This document shows positions 31,667-38,869 of a stretch of DNA of 64,000 nt, one piece after another (the first letter of the stretch is position 1; each line of letters starts with the position of its first letter). The DNA lies in the NCBI RefSeq assembly GCF_002210295.1, contig NZ_MWQH01000006.1:186001-250000 (forward strand), in the 5' to 3' direction. The notes under the pieces are model-generated. The model was not told where the DNA came from. It ran no database searches and saw only the letters and a list, made by a program, of their open reading frames with translations. Made by a program: the position numbers and the translations under genes. The DNA is from Fibrobacter sp. UWB5 (GTDB lineage Bacteria > Fibrobacterota > Fibrobacteria > Fibrobacterales > Fibrobacteraceae).

Positions 31667-32997
31667 TGAACGAACGCGTACGTGTAATTGGTGGCGGCCT
31701 TGCTGGCTGCGAAGCGGCTTTGCAACTGGCGAGCCGCGGTTTTAAGGTTGACCTATATGAAATGCGCCCGGTAAGGCAGACCCCTGCCCACAAGGACGGT
31801 CATTTGGCACAATTAGTTTGTTCCAACAGCTTTAAGGCATTGGGCATTACAAGCGCCCACGGACTTTTAAAGCAGGAACTCACGATGCTCGGAAGCTTTC
31901 TGCTGGATTCGGCCCGCGAAGCGGCCGTGCCCGCAGGCGACTCACTCACTGTAAACCGCGATATTTTCAGCGAATCGGTCGAAAAGAAGATTGCTGAGTC
32001 GCCCAACATCACGTTACACCGCGAAGAAGTCACAAGCCTCGAAGGCGACTGTCCGACTCTTGTAGCCGCGGGTCCCTTGGCCAGTGATGCGCTCGCCGAC
32101 GACATTTTCAAGCGCCTCGGCAGCAACCGTCTGCATTTCTTTGACGCAATCGCTCCGGTTGTCGAGACCGACAGTATCGACTTTGACCACGCCTTTTACC
32201 GCAACCGTTGGGAAAAGGGCGAAACAGCCGACTTTATCAACTGCCCGCTGGACAAGGAAACCTACACCGAATTTGTGCGCAAGCTCTGCGAAGCCGAAAG
32301 CACGGAACCGCGCCCGTTCGAAAAGAACGAACTGTTCGAAGGCTGCTTGCCGGTGGAAGAAATGGCCCGCCGCGGTTTTGAAACGCTCCGTCACGGCCCC
32401 ATGCGCCCGATTGGCCTTGGCCTCGGCAACAACGGAAAACTGTGGTACGCCGTCATCCAGCTCCGCGCCGAAAACAAGCAGAAAACCTTGTTCAACATGG
32501 TCGGTTTCCAGACTCGCCTCAAATGGGGAACGCAAAAGGAAATCTTCACCATGGTGCCGGCTCTCAAGAACGCGAAATTCGCGCGCCTCGGCTGCATGCA
32601 CCGCAACACCTTCATTGAATCGCCCAAGTTCCTGGACAAAACGCTCCGTCTGCGTCCAGATCTTGAATGCGCCAAGGGCATTCCGCCTACCTGGTTTGCA
32701 GGACAAATTACCGGCAGCGAAGGCTACACCGAAGCGGTGGCCACCGGCTGGTACGCCGCCTGGAATATGGCGCAGACGATTCTACACGGTCATGCCGACC
32801 CGCTACCCGACGAGAGTTGCATCGGTTCGCTCATGAACCGCCTGGTGGAAGAAAACGAAGACTTCCAGCCCATGAATTTCAACTTCGGGCTGCTCCCCCA
32901 CCACGAAGGCCTCAAGAAAAAGAATAAAAAAGAGATTCTTGCGGCTCGCGCCGAAGAATCTGTTCGAAAGTGGATTGCCGATAGGAAATTGGCCTAA
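31666..32997 (+). CDS. trmFO: Folate/FAD-dependent tRNA (uracil-54-C5)-methyltransferase TrmFO
   Basis: The 443-residue flavoprotein makes ribothymidine at position 54 of tRNA using methylene-THF. The FAD-binding GGGLAGCEAA lies at residues 9-18. It is followed by the family blocks YEMRP, HLAQLVCSNSFKA (with the conserved Cys), VPAGDSLTVNRDIFS, PLASDALADDI, FFDAIAPVVETDSIDF, KETYTEFV, FEGCLPVEEMARRG, GPMRPIG and WFAGQITGSEGYTEAVATG. The length matches the family (about 435-445). Together with the AICAR transformylase gene upstream it makes a small folate-using operon. It overlaps the convergent FISUMP gene by four bases. Confidence 0.97.
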   Translation: MNERVRVIGGGLAGCEAALQLASRGFKVDLYEMRPVRQTPAHKDGHLAQLVCSNSFKALGITSAHGLLKQELTMLGSFLLDSAREAAVPAGDSLTVNRDIFSESVEKKIAESPNITLHREEVTSLEGDCPTLVAAGPLASDALADDIFKRLGSNRLHFFDAIAPVVETDSIDFDHAFYRNRWEKGETADFINCPLDKETYTEFVRKLCEAESTEPRPFEKNELFEGCLPVEEMARRGFETLRHGPMRPIGLGLGNNGKLWYAVIQLRAENKQKTLFNMVGFQTRLKWGTQKEIFTMVPALKNAKFARLGCMHRNTFIESPKFLDKTLRLRPDLECAKGIPPTWFAGQITGSEGYTEAVATGWYAAWNMAQTILHGHADPLPDESCIGSLMNRLVEENEDFQPMNFNFGLLPHHEGLKKKNKKEILAARAEESVRKWIADRKLA

Positions 32998-34031
32998 TCT
33001 TTTACGCAACGAACCGAATTGGCAAAACGCCTTGCAGTAAAACCAATACCTTCATCAGCAAAACCGTCATCATCCCATTCTTCGGACGTGAAGTTCACTT
33101 CAAACTGCAAATCGCTTTTGGCAATTTCGTTATCATCATAGGGTCCCGAAGACACCCAAAAACGAGCGACATCTTTTAAGCCAGAAAAACCAGCCGTTTT
33201 ATTCGCAAACGGAGACGAATCATTCGCATTTTGTGTGTCCCTATAACCCGCCGGTTTCATCGAAAAGCCTGTGGAATCCGTTCCATTGCGGCCATTACTC
33301 CAGCCACTTGTCGACTTAAGCGCTAAATAGCCTTCTGCGGTTTTTCCGACAAAGGTCAACAAGGTATCCCATTCCAAAGTACTCGGCAGGTGCCAGCCTT
33401 CCGGACAAACCCCTCTCACGCGTTCAGGCAAAGAACAAGCCGCATCATTGCCACAACCCTTGCCGTCTTCGCTAAATACAGCTGCGCTATCCATGGCCGC
33501 GGCCCAAGTATAGAGACGACCATACAAATAGCAATTGGAACCTTGGTTTAGGTAGCAGTACGAACCATAGCTTGCGCCATCCACCTGGTAATCGTAATTC
33601 AGGTTTTGAGCCATCCAGACCTGCGAGCCGATTTCCACCATTTTGTAAACCTGGCCGTCACGAGCATCCGTGAAGGTATTTTCGGTATCTTCCGGTTCTT
33701 CTTCGGGATCAGTCACATCAGTAGAATCCGTTTTTTCAGGATCCTTCGAATTGCCATTTTTTTCGGAATAACGGACTTCGCTTGCGGGGTCATCGGCCCT
33801 GAACCATCCGTCACCATTACACACGTAATCGATTTCTGCCGATTTTACGTGTACGGAAACACCCTCGAGTTCTTCATCGCATTCGTAATGGGATAAATCG
33901 ACAAATGTCGAAACTTCAGATGGCAAGCCCTTCTTTTCGTTGTTTTTTGAGTTAGATGAAGCGCTATCGTCGCCGCAGGCGACAAGAGACAAAATGCTAG
34001 CACCAACAAGTGATTTGTAGAATAAATTCAT
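32994..34031 (-). CDS. FISUMP-domain lipoprotein with a Cys-pair module
   Basis: The 345-residue product has lipobox LVAC (about residue 19), a short Asn/Ser linker and a single Cys-pair module (YECDEELEGVSVHVK...CNGDGWF) like those of the 27-29 kb lipoproteins. An acidic spacer and a complete FISUMP domain follow, with DGQVYKMVEIG, VWMAQNLNYD, YCYLNQGSNCYLYGRLYTWAAAMDS, GVCPEGWHLPS, GFSMKPAGYRD and a terminal VRCVKD. It is thus a hybrid of the two lipoprotein types seen in the window. It ends inside trmFO by 4 bases and is probably terminated by running into the convergent unit. Surface display is inferred. Confidence 0.9.
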   Translation of the reverse strand: MNLFYKSLVGASILSLVACGDDSASSNSKNNEKKGLPSEVSTFVDLSHYECDEELEGVSVHVKSAEIDYVCNGDGWFRADDPASEVRYSEKNGNSKDPEKTDSTDVTDPEEEPEDTENTFTDARDGQVYKMVEIGSQVWMAQNLNYDYQVDGASYGSYCYLNQGSNCYLYGRLYTWAAAMDSAAVFSEDGKGCGNDAACSLPERVRGVCPEGWHLPSTLEWDTLLTFVGKTAEGYLALKSTSGWSNGRNGTDSTGFSMKPAGYRDTQNANDSSPFANKTAGFSGLKDVARFWVSSGPYDDNEIAKSDLQFEVNFTSEEWDDDGFADEGIGFTARRFANSVRCVKD

Positions 34032-34080
34032 AAATCCTCCCTTTTGAAAGGAAATTTATAAAAAAATTTAAAAATGAGAG

Positions 34081-34105
34081 AAAAAGGCTTCACCTTCGGT
34101 GAAGC
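34081..34105 (-). terminator. UUCG-type terminator left of the hairpin array
   Basis: GCTTCACC/GGTGAAGC with a TTC loop. On the minus strand it is followed by CTTTTTCTCTC. It lies upstream of the FISUMP gene and could end leftward transcription from the tRNA genes. Confidence 0.75.
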
Positions 34106-34106
34106 T

Positions 34107-34175
34107 AATCTGGCTACCTAAGATATAGAAAAAGCACCCACAAGGGGGCTTATCTTGTATCGGGGTAACCAGATT
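34107..34175. repeat. Imperfect inverted repeat built from tRNA-Pro 3' sequence
   Basis: AATCTGGCTACC (34107-34118) pairs with GGTAACCAGATT (34164-34175), 11 of 12. Inside it AAGATA pairs with TATCTT, and AAGC-CCC pairs with GGG-GCTT. Both arms match the 3' part of the tRNA-Pro gene at 34470. Confidence 0.7.
34156..34175 (-). repeat. Direct-repeat copy of the tRNA-Pro 3' end
   Basis: Nineteen of 20 bases match 34467-34486, which covers the last bases of the tRNA-Pro gene and its immediate 3' flank. The two direct copies bracket about 290 bp, the arrangement left by integration into a tRNA 3' end. Confidence 0.7.
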
Positions 34176-34440
34176 GTTCTTGCCGCTATTCGGCTTCGCC
34201 GAGCGGCGCGAACCCTACGGGCTATGCCTTAACGGCATAGCGCAAAATTCGCCTTACGCACTCTCGTTGTTCGTGCATAGGCAAATTTTGTGCCACAAAG
34301 CTCACTTCGTTTCGTATTTTGCCCTTCGGGCTTACTTGAACTTCGTTCAAGTTAAGGCCTAAAACCATCTGAGTTCGCTTCGCTCTCGATGGTTTTAGTC
34401 GAACTGGTCAGTTCGATCTGGCGTTAGCACGATACAAAAA
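34176..34440. other. Dense array of consecutive hairpins, no gene
   Basis: Successive perfect or near-perfect stems fill this stretch: GCCGCT...AGCGGC containing CGGC-TTC-GCCG (34182-34207), GCTATGCC/GGCATAGC (34221-34241), CAAAATT/AATTTTG with GCAC/GTGC inside (about 34243-34291), GCCC-TTC-GGGC (34321-34331), ACTTGAAC-TTC-GTTCAAGT (34334-34352), CTAAAACCATC/GATGGTTTTAG (34359-34398) and CGAACTG-GT-CAGTTCG (34400-34415). Several close on a C(TTC)G loop, which is stable in RNA. The last stretch, 34398-34439, is a degenerate inverted copy of the tRNA-Pro 3' half. A 62-residue open frame here looks non-coding. Confidence 0.7.
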
Positions 34441-34469
34441 GCGACCCCCTGAAGGGATCGCGTTTTGTA
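34430..34469 (-). terminator. Terminator of tRNA-Pro(TGG)
   Basis: CGATACAAAA-AGCGA and TCGCG-TTTTGTATCG make a long stem that on the minus strand ends in TTTTTGTATC. It begins at the tRNA 3' end itself, so the CGATACAAAA copy may be a duplicated tRNA end. Confidence 0.7.
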
Positions 34470-34543
34470 TCGGGGTAGCCAGATTCGAACTGACGACATT
34501 CTGCTCCCAAAGCAGACGCTCTACCAGGCTGAGCTACACCCCG
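34470..34543 (-). tRNA. tRNA-Pro(TGG)
   Basis: The 74-base cloverleaf has acceptor CGGGGTG/TACCCCG (one G-U pair), D arm GCTC/GAGC with AGCCTGGTA, anticodon stem TCTGC/GCAGA with loop TTTGGGA (anticodon TGG) and T loop TTCGAAT. The discriminator is A, and CCA is not encoded. Confidence 0.95.
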
Positions 34544-34590
34544 AGTGCGACAAATATAATAAAATAAGATTCGTTTGAGTAGCGTTTTTG

Positions 34591-34628
34591 AAAAGAAAAA
34601 CCGATTCTAGAAAATCTAGAACCGGTTT
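34591..34628 (-). terminator. Terminator of tRNA-Lys(TTT)
   Basis: AAACCGGTTCTAGA pairs with TCTAGAATCGGTTT on the minus strand (one mismatch), followed by TTTCTTTTC. Confidence 0.88.
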
Positions 34629-34630
34629 CC

Positions 34631-34703
34631 TGAGCTACGAAGGGCTCGAACCTTCGACCCACGCCTTAAAAGGGCGTTGCTCTACCAACTGAGCTAGTAG
34701 CCC
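34631..34703 (-). tRNA. tRNA-Lys(TTT)
   Basis: The 73-base cloverleaf has acceptor GGGCTAC/GTAGCTC (one G-U pair), D arm GCTC/GAGC, anticodon stem ACGCC/GGCGT with loop CTTTTAA (anticodon TTT) and T arm GAAGG/CCTTC with TTCGAGC. The discriminator is A, without an encoded CCA. Confidence 0.95.
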
Positions 34704-34817
34704 GAACGCACCCAAATATATTAAACGTTTCGTCATTTGTAAAGGCAGGATTCCCATTTATTCGTAAAATTTAACGCTTTTTTGGCGATTTATGCACTCA
34801 CGCGGCAACAATATTTG

Positions 34818-34823
34818 TAAATT
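34818..34823 (+). promoter_or_regulatory. -10-like box of the PorV-like gene
   Basis: TAAATT preceded by AATATTTG and 6 bases from the ATG at 34830, with no Shine-Dalgarno sequence. It fits the leaderless set. Confidence 0.5.
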
Positions 34824-34829
34824 TCAATC

Positions 34830-35840
34830 ATGAATTTCAAGCACTTTTTGACAGCGGTCTCGGCACTACTCGCAATCCCCGTAGCAAGCCATGCCTACTT
34901 TACTCAAGGCGATGCCGGACAAGAAGTGTTTTCGTTTATCAATACCTTTGATAGCCCGCGTAACGCAGCTCTCGAAAAGTCGGCCGGTGCAAGCAATTCG
35001 ACCGACCCGACGATTGTACAGCTGAACCCGGCAGCAGTCATTTTGCCCGAAGGCAAGAACCACATTGCATCGGTTCACTGGCAGACGGGCGACATGGCCG
35101 ACAACCAGGGTAGCATCAGCTACACCGGGCATTACAACAAGTACATTTTCCAGGTTTCGTACAACTGGCTTTCTTACGGCACCATCGAAGGCTACAACGA
35201 ATATGGCGATGCCACGGGCAACGACTACGAACCGTTCAGCCAGCTGGCCACGGCATCAGTCGCCTTCCCCATGAAGCATATCCGCTTCGGTGCGACTCTG
35301 AAATTCGCTGCCGACAAGCTCACGGACGATGCCGGAGACCGCACGGCCCTGGGTGCCGCATTCGATTGGGGTCTCACCTGGCAGTCCGAAAGCAAGCGCT
35401 TTGGTTTGGCCGTCATGGCTCGCGACTTCGGTTGCCTGTTGCGCGACTATGTGGACGACGGCGAGAACGATTATTTTCCGATGTCGCAGACGTTTGCCAT
35501 AGCCGGCTACTTTAGGCCCAAGGTTCTCCCCCGTCTCACGGTTTACATGGACAACGATTTTCCGCGTTACCAGGAAGCCTTTTTGAGCTTGGGTGGCGAA
35601 TACGCACTCGGCCAGCATCTTTTTGTTCGCGCCGGTTTTCAGCGCACGTGGCTTGACTTGATCCGCGACGCCAAGGAGCTCATGGCTTCCGAAGACCGCC
35701 CGGATGAAACGAACAACGCCCACATGTTGAGCGCGGGCCTGGGCTATGCGATGGACTTGCTCGCCATCGATTACAGTTTCTCGTACCTTGCCCAAGGTAT
35801 GGGTCACGAGCACAGGCTTGGCGTGCGAGTGAATTTCTAA
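34830..35840 (+). CDS. PorV/PorQ-like outer-membrane protein
   Basis: The 336-residue protein has a signal peptide (cut near SHAYFTQ) and begins its mature part with GDAGQEVFSFINTFDSPRNAALEKSAGASNS...LNPAAV. This is the conserved opening of PorV/PorQ-family barrels, in which early conserved Asn-Pro-Ala (NPA) follows a family-specific Gly-Ala segment. The remainder alternates strands with aromatic girdles (YIFQVSYNWLSYGTIEGYNEYG, HLFVRAGFQRTW) and ends in a barrel-closing strand, HRLGVRVNF. PorV carries T9SS cargo from the translocon to the surface, and PorQ belongs to the attachment complex; the length fits PorQ slightly better. Two T9SS-like cargo proteins are encoded elsewhere in the window. 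Confidence 0.75.
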   Translation: MNFKHFLTAVSALLAIPVASHAYFTQGDAGQEVFSFINTFDSPRNAALEKSAGASNSTDPTIVQLNPAAVILPEGKNHIASVHWQTGDMADNQGSISYTGHYNKYIFQVSYNWLSYGTIEGYNEYGDATGNDYEPFSQLATASVAFPMKHIRFGATLKFAADKLTDDAGDRTALGAAFDWGLTWQSESKRFGLAVMARDFGCLLRDYVDDGENDYFPMSQTFAIAGYFRPKVLPRLTVYMDNDFPRYQEAFLSLGGEYALGQHLFVRAGFQRTWLDLIRDAKELMASEDRPDETNNAHMLSAGLGYAMDLLAIDYSFSYLAQGMGHEHRLGVRVNF

Positions 35841-35852
35841 TTCAGGCTTGCA

Positions 35853-36587
35853 ATGCGGCAGTTTGACGTTATTGTTCTCGAAGAAAACTCCCCGCAATTC
35901 GATAACTGGACACCCCCTTTTGAAGACCCGGCCCTCGGCTGGTTGCACGACTATGACTGGAACCGCCCGTTGCAAAGTATCGATGCGGAATGGGTCGTCA
36001 TTACGCAGCCCGCGGTGAAGATTGACCGCGAATTTTTGAATAACTTGGCCGAAGTCACCGAAGGATTCCCGATGGTGGACGCCTTTGCACCGCGCCTAAA
36101 GTGTGACGGAAAATTCCATGGCGGGCTGTTGCTTGCCGGAAGCAAAGGGTTCTCCCCTATTTCTGAAAACGAGAAGATGCGGTATGTTGCAGCCCCGAAC
36201 CCGATGATTGCGGTGTTTTCGAGCCGCATTATCCAACGCACCGGGTTGTTCGATTTGGACCTGCCGCCCGAATTCAGACTGCTGGATTACGCCCTCCGTA
36301 TGGCTCACGCCGGCGGAAAGATGTTCAGCGTGCCATATCTTGTGGCAAGAACTTCGCAACTTACCGACGCTGGCCGCCTAAATCAAGTCGCTCCGCTGTG
36401 GGAAATCTATTACAAGACACTCCCCGTTGGTCTGCTATCTGCCTTCACGTTCCGCCATCTGACCATGGCCCCCAAATTCTTGGGGTTCGACAAAGGCAAG
36501 AAACGTCGCCTGTTCAAGCGCGACAAGGCAACAGCTTTATCAAAACTTACGGCAGATTATTTGAAATGTGTAATGTGTGATGATTAA
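35853..36587 (+). CDS. Glycosyltransferase-like protein with a repeat-encoded C-terminus
   Basis: The 244-residue product has a GT-A-like texture: FDVIVLEENSP, WVVITQPAVKIDREFLNNLAEV, FAPRLKCDGKFHGG, MIAVFSSRIIQRTGLFDLDLPPEFRLLDYALRMAHAGGKMFSVPYL. The end of that run is the usual acceptor-side helix of family 2 glycosyltransferases. No clear DxD is visible, so activity is uncertain. The last eight residues (LKCVMCDD) and the stop codon are encoded by the first units of a heptamer repeat array, so the natural C-terminus has been replaced or extended by repeat DNA. It follows the PorV-like gene by 12 bases and is probably co-transcribed. Confidence 0.7.
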   Translation: MRQFDVIVLEENSPQFDNWTPPFEDPALGWLHDYDWNRPLQSIDAEWVVITQPAVKIDREFLNNLAEVTEGFPMVDAFAPRLKCDGKFHGGLLLAGSKGFSPISENEKMRYVAAPNPMIAVFSSRIIQRTGLFDLDLPPEFRLLDYALRMAHAGGKMFSVPYLVARTSQLTDAGRLNQVAPLWEIYYKTLPVGLLSAFTFRHLTMAPKFLGFDKGKKRRLFKRDKATALSKLTADYLKCVMCDD

Positions 36588-36641
36588 TGAACAATGAATA
36601 ATTAATCATTTTTCATTCCACATCGCACACTTCACATCCTA
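36562..36641. repeat. Inverted heptamer array overlapping a gene end
   Basis: Five in-phase N4ATG units (TGAAATG, TGTAATG and so on) lead through an AATAATT-AAT centre to five CATN4 units (CATTTTT, CATTCCA and so on). ATGATTAAT and ATTAATCAT near the centre form a 9-bp dyad. The left half codes the last residues of the glycosyltransferase-like protein, and the right half reaches the stop of the convergent membrane-protein gene. Confidence 0.88.
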
Positions 36642-37085
36642 AAAAAACACCCAGACGGCGAGCCAGAAGACCATCAGGCAAAATTCCATTTCCTTTGAAA
36701 TTTTAGAAAGGAACGTGCTGCATAGCGTCATGCAAAGCAGGGCTGCGATGCGAGTCCAGGCAATGTCAATGCCACGATAATAAAGGGCAATGCCGCCAAA
36801 GAGTTCAATCCAGCACCAGAGCGATTGCGCCAGCACCAGGTAACGCCTGCGGTAAAGCGTCAGCGAGGTAGTCGAAAGGCAGAGGCACAGAGCGAGCATG
36901 CGGAACGGGTAATGTTCCAAAGTCGGGTCAATGGTTTCGCCGGCAAAATAAGTGAACACGCTGAACAGAACCAGGAAGCCGGCAAGCAGGCCGCCATTGC
37001 GGTACGGCGACGAACCCTTGCGCCACAGGAACGAGGCGCAACCGAGGGCAATCAAGCAAGAAAGCGAATTGGCAAGAGGAGTCAT
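36639..37085 (-). CDS. Small membrane protein, last gene of the cytochrome/NrfD operon
   Basis: The 148-residue product has about five membrane helices (LSCLIALGCASFLW, LLAGFLVLFSVFTYFAGE, FRMLALCLCLSTTSL, LVLAQSLWCWIELFGGIALYY, RIAALLCMTLCSTF) and short basic loops (RRRY). I do not recognise the family. Its start overlaps the NrfD-cytochrome stop (TAATG), so it is translated with that complex and may be an accessory membrane subunit standing where ActF/ActG-type proteins stand in alternative complex III (inference from position). The stop lies at the edge of a heptamer repeat array. Confidence 0.75.
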   Translation of the reverse strand: MTPLANSLSCLIALGCASFLWRKGSSPYRNGGLLAGFLVLFSVFTYFAGETIDPTLEHYPFRMLALCLCLSTTSLTLYRRRYLVLAQSLWCWIELFGGIALYYRGIDIAWTRIAALLCMTLCSTFLSKISKEMEFCLMVFWLAVWVFF

Positions 37086-38869
37086 TATTCAGCCTCCTTT
37101 GCCGATTCGGGAGCGGATTTTTCGGCTAGCGTCCGCATGTAATTCACGAGGCCCAAAGCTTCACTCGGAGTCAAGCGACCCACGTAGGGGTTCATGTTGC
37201 CGCGGCCGTTCAAAATAACTTTGACCAAGGAATCTGCGCCAAGGCTATCGAGACGCAGGATATCCAGCTTTTGCGGCACCGGGTAGAATTCGCGGACGAA
37301 TTTTTCATTGAAGCGACCATCGGTCCCGTGGCATGTGGCACAGCGTGCATTCCAAAGCAAGCGAGCTTGATTTTGAGAATCCGGAGTGTCGACACCTATC
37401 GGCTGCGAATCAAGCGTATTCGTCGACATTTGAGAAGCACCGCCGGCAAAGAAGGTCCCAAGGCAAGCTGCCGCCAGAACGAACAAAATCACGCACAGCG
37501 TTTTTTCGCGGCGAGTCAAAACGAAAGTCTGTTCAACGAGATAAGCACGAACGCACAGGGTAACAGCCGTCACGACGGCTATAATCGGGTACAAGAGCGG
37601 AATCACATTGGCAATTGAAAGGTCAACATTTGCAAACACGCTTTGGCCCCACACCCACACAGAGAAGAGAATGGCCGCAGCAAAGCCCACCAGCAAGGGG
37701 AAACGCAGAATGTGGTATTCTTCAGAAGACCAAGGCTGCATGTAAAAGCCTTTTTTGAGTTTTTCGATACCGCGCACGCCCGTGAAGTTTTCTTTTTCAA
37801 ATTCCTCTTGTTCGGCTTCGGCCAAATCGGAGCCGTCCACTTCGCCAAAATAGGAACCCGCGCCTTCCATATTGCGGTTCAGGTAACGGCGGATGCCGAA
37901 GAACAACAGCATGAAACCGCCTACCGAGAAGGCGACAAGCCCCAAGTCTATCCGGCCAAAGGTTGCCGGAGCCTGCCCTGCCGAGGGCGAAACAAGGTAA
38001 TAACGTTCCAGGAACAAGCCGACGAGAATCGAGACCGAGAAGAAGATTCGGCCCACACGGTGTTCACGAATCACCGACACCATTCGAAGTTGCGGAAGGA
38101 CTCCGGCAAAGATAAATGCCGATGTGCAGAAATACCCCTTGATGATGAGGTCCCAAATCCAGATGGCGCAAAGGATCCAGGTGCATATAAGCTGCAGGCG
38201 TTCCAAGAGGCGCACGCGGTAGCCTTCGGCGCAAATCAGGAGGTTCATGAGGGCAAGCCCCGAAAGGATCGCCCCCGCGATAAAGTAAACCGGGAAGAAC
38301 GCACCGCGCCACTCCGGCACGAACGTGGTTGCAAAATCCAGGCTCACCACCGTATGCACCCAGAGCACCAGCGGGAACAGGAGCCACGCCATAGGCTTGC
38401 GGTAACGTTCCAGCAGCGGGTTCTCGCGGGATTTTAAATGCACGCCAAAGAACAAGAGCGACAGGAGCGCATACACGGCAATGCAGCAGAAATCCCAAAC
38501 CAGGGGCGAACGCACATTGGCAAAGTTGCCGCGGGCATCGAGGAAGGGGGCCACCATGTAAAAGTTATCAATGACACCCAAGTGCATCAGCGGGAAAATA
38601 GCCGCAAACACGAGGCTCACGAGCGTCGAAAGTTCCGCAATCAAGGCCGTACGACGGTCCAGCTTGATATCGAGCGCTAGGAAAATCGCCGACAGGAGCG
38701 TGCCGGCATGGGCAAGCCCAATCCAAAAAACGAACAGGCAGATAGGCGTGCCCCAGAAGGTGCGAGAATCCACCATCCAGGCAGAAGGGCCTTCGAAAAT
38801 CGAATAACCCAGCGCATAAAGCCCCGGCAAGAACAGCGCAAGGCCAGCAAGCATCAAGTACTTGAACAT
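37085..38869 (-). CDS. NrfD/ActC-type quinol-interacting membrane subunit fused to cytochrome c
   Basis: The 594-residue protein begins with an NrfD/PsrC-like helix bundle (about residues 1-330) with FWIGLAHAGTLLSAIFLALD and LPLM-type FPLMHLGVIDNFYM, the region that binds menaquinol in the family. A polar segment (about 345-375) and a second group of helices follow. The C-terminal class I cytochrome c domain has heme motif CATCHG at about 509-514 and a probable Met ligand in GRGNMNPYVG. Such a fusion places the quinol site and the electron acceptor in one chain, while in alternative complex III the mono-heme protein (ActE) is separate. It is translationally coupled on both sides. Confidence 0.88.
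   Translation of the reverse strand: MFKYLMLAGLALFLPGLYALGYSIFEGPSAWMVDSRTFWGTPICLFVFWIGLAHAGTLLSAIFLALDIKLDRRTALIAELSTLVSLVFAAIFPLMHLGVIDNFYMVAPFLDARGNFANVRSPLVWDFCCIAVYALLSLLFFGVHLKSRENPLLERYRKPMAWLLFPLVLWVHTVVSLDFATTFVPEWRGAFFPVYFIAGAILSGLALMNLLICAEGYRVRLLERLQLICTWILCAIWIWDLIIKGYFCTSAFIFAGVLPQLRMVSVIREHRVGRIFFSVSILVGLFLERYYLVSPSAGQAPATFGRIDLGLVAFSVGGFMLLFFGIRRYLNRNMEGAGSYFGEVDGSDLAEAEQEEFEKENFTGVRGIEKLKKGFYMQPWSSEEYHILRFPLLVGFAAAILFSVWVWGQSVFANVDLSIANVIPLLYPIIAVVTAVTLCVRAYLVEQTFVLTRREKTLCVILFVLAAACLGTFFAGGASQMSTNTLDSQPIGVDTPDSQNQARLLWNARCATCHGTDGRFNEKFVREFYPVPQKLDILRLDSLGADSLVKVILNGRGNMNPYVGRLTPSEALGLVNYMRTLAEKSAPESAKEAE

Noticed and set aside
34174-34362. 62-residue open frame inside the hairpin array
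   Set aside because: No ribosome binding site, no recognised motif, and its codons coincide with stems; the stretch looks like structure and not coding sequence.
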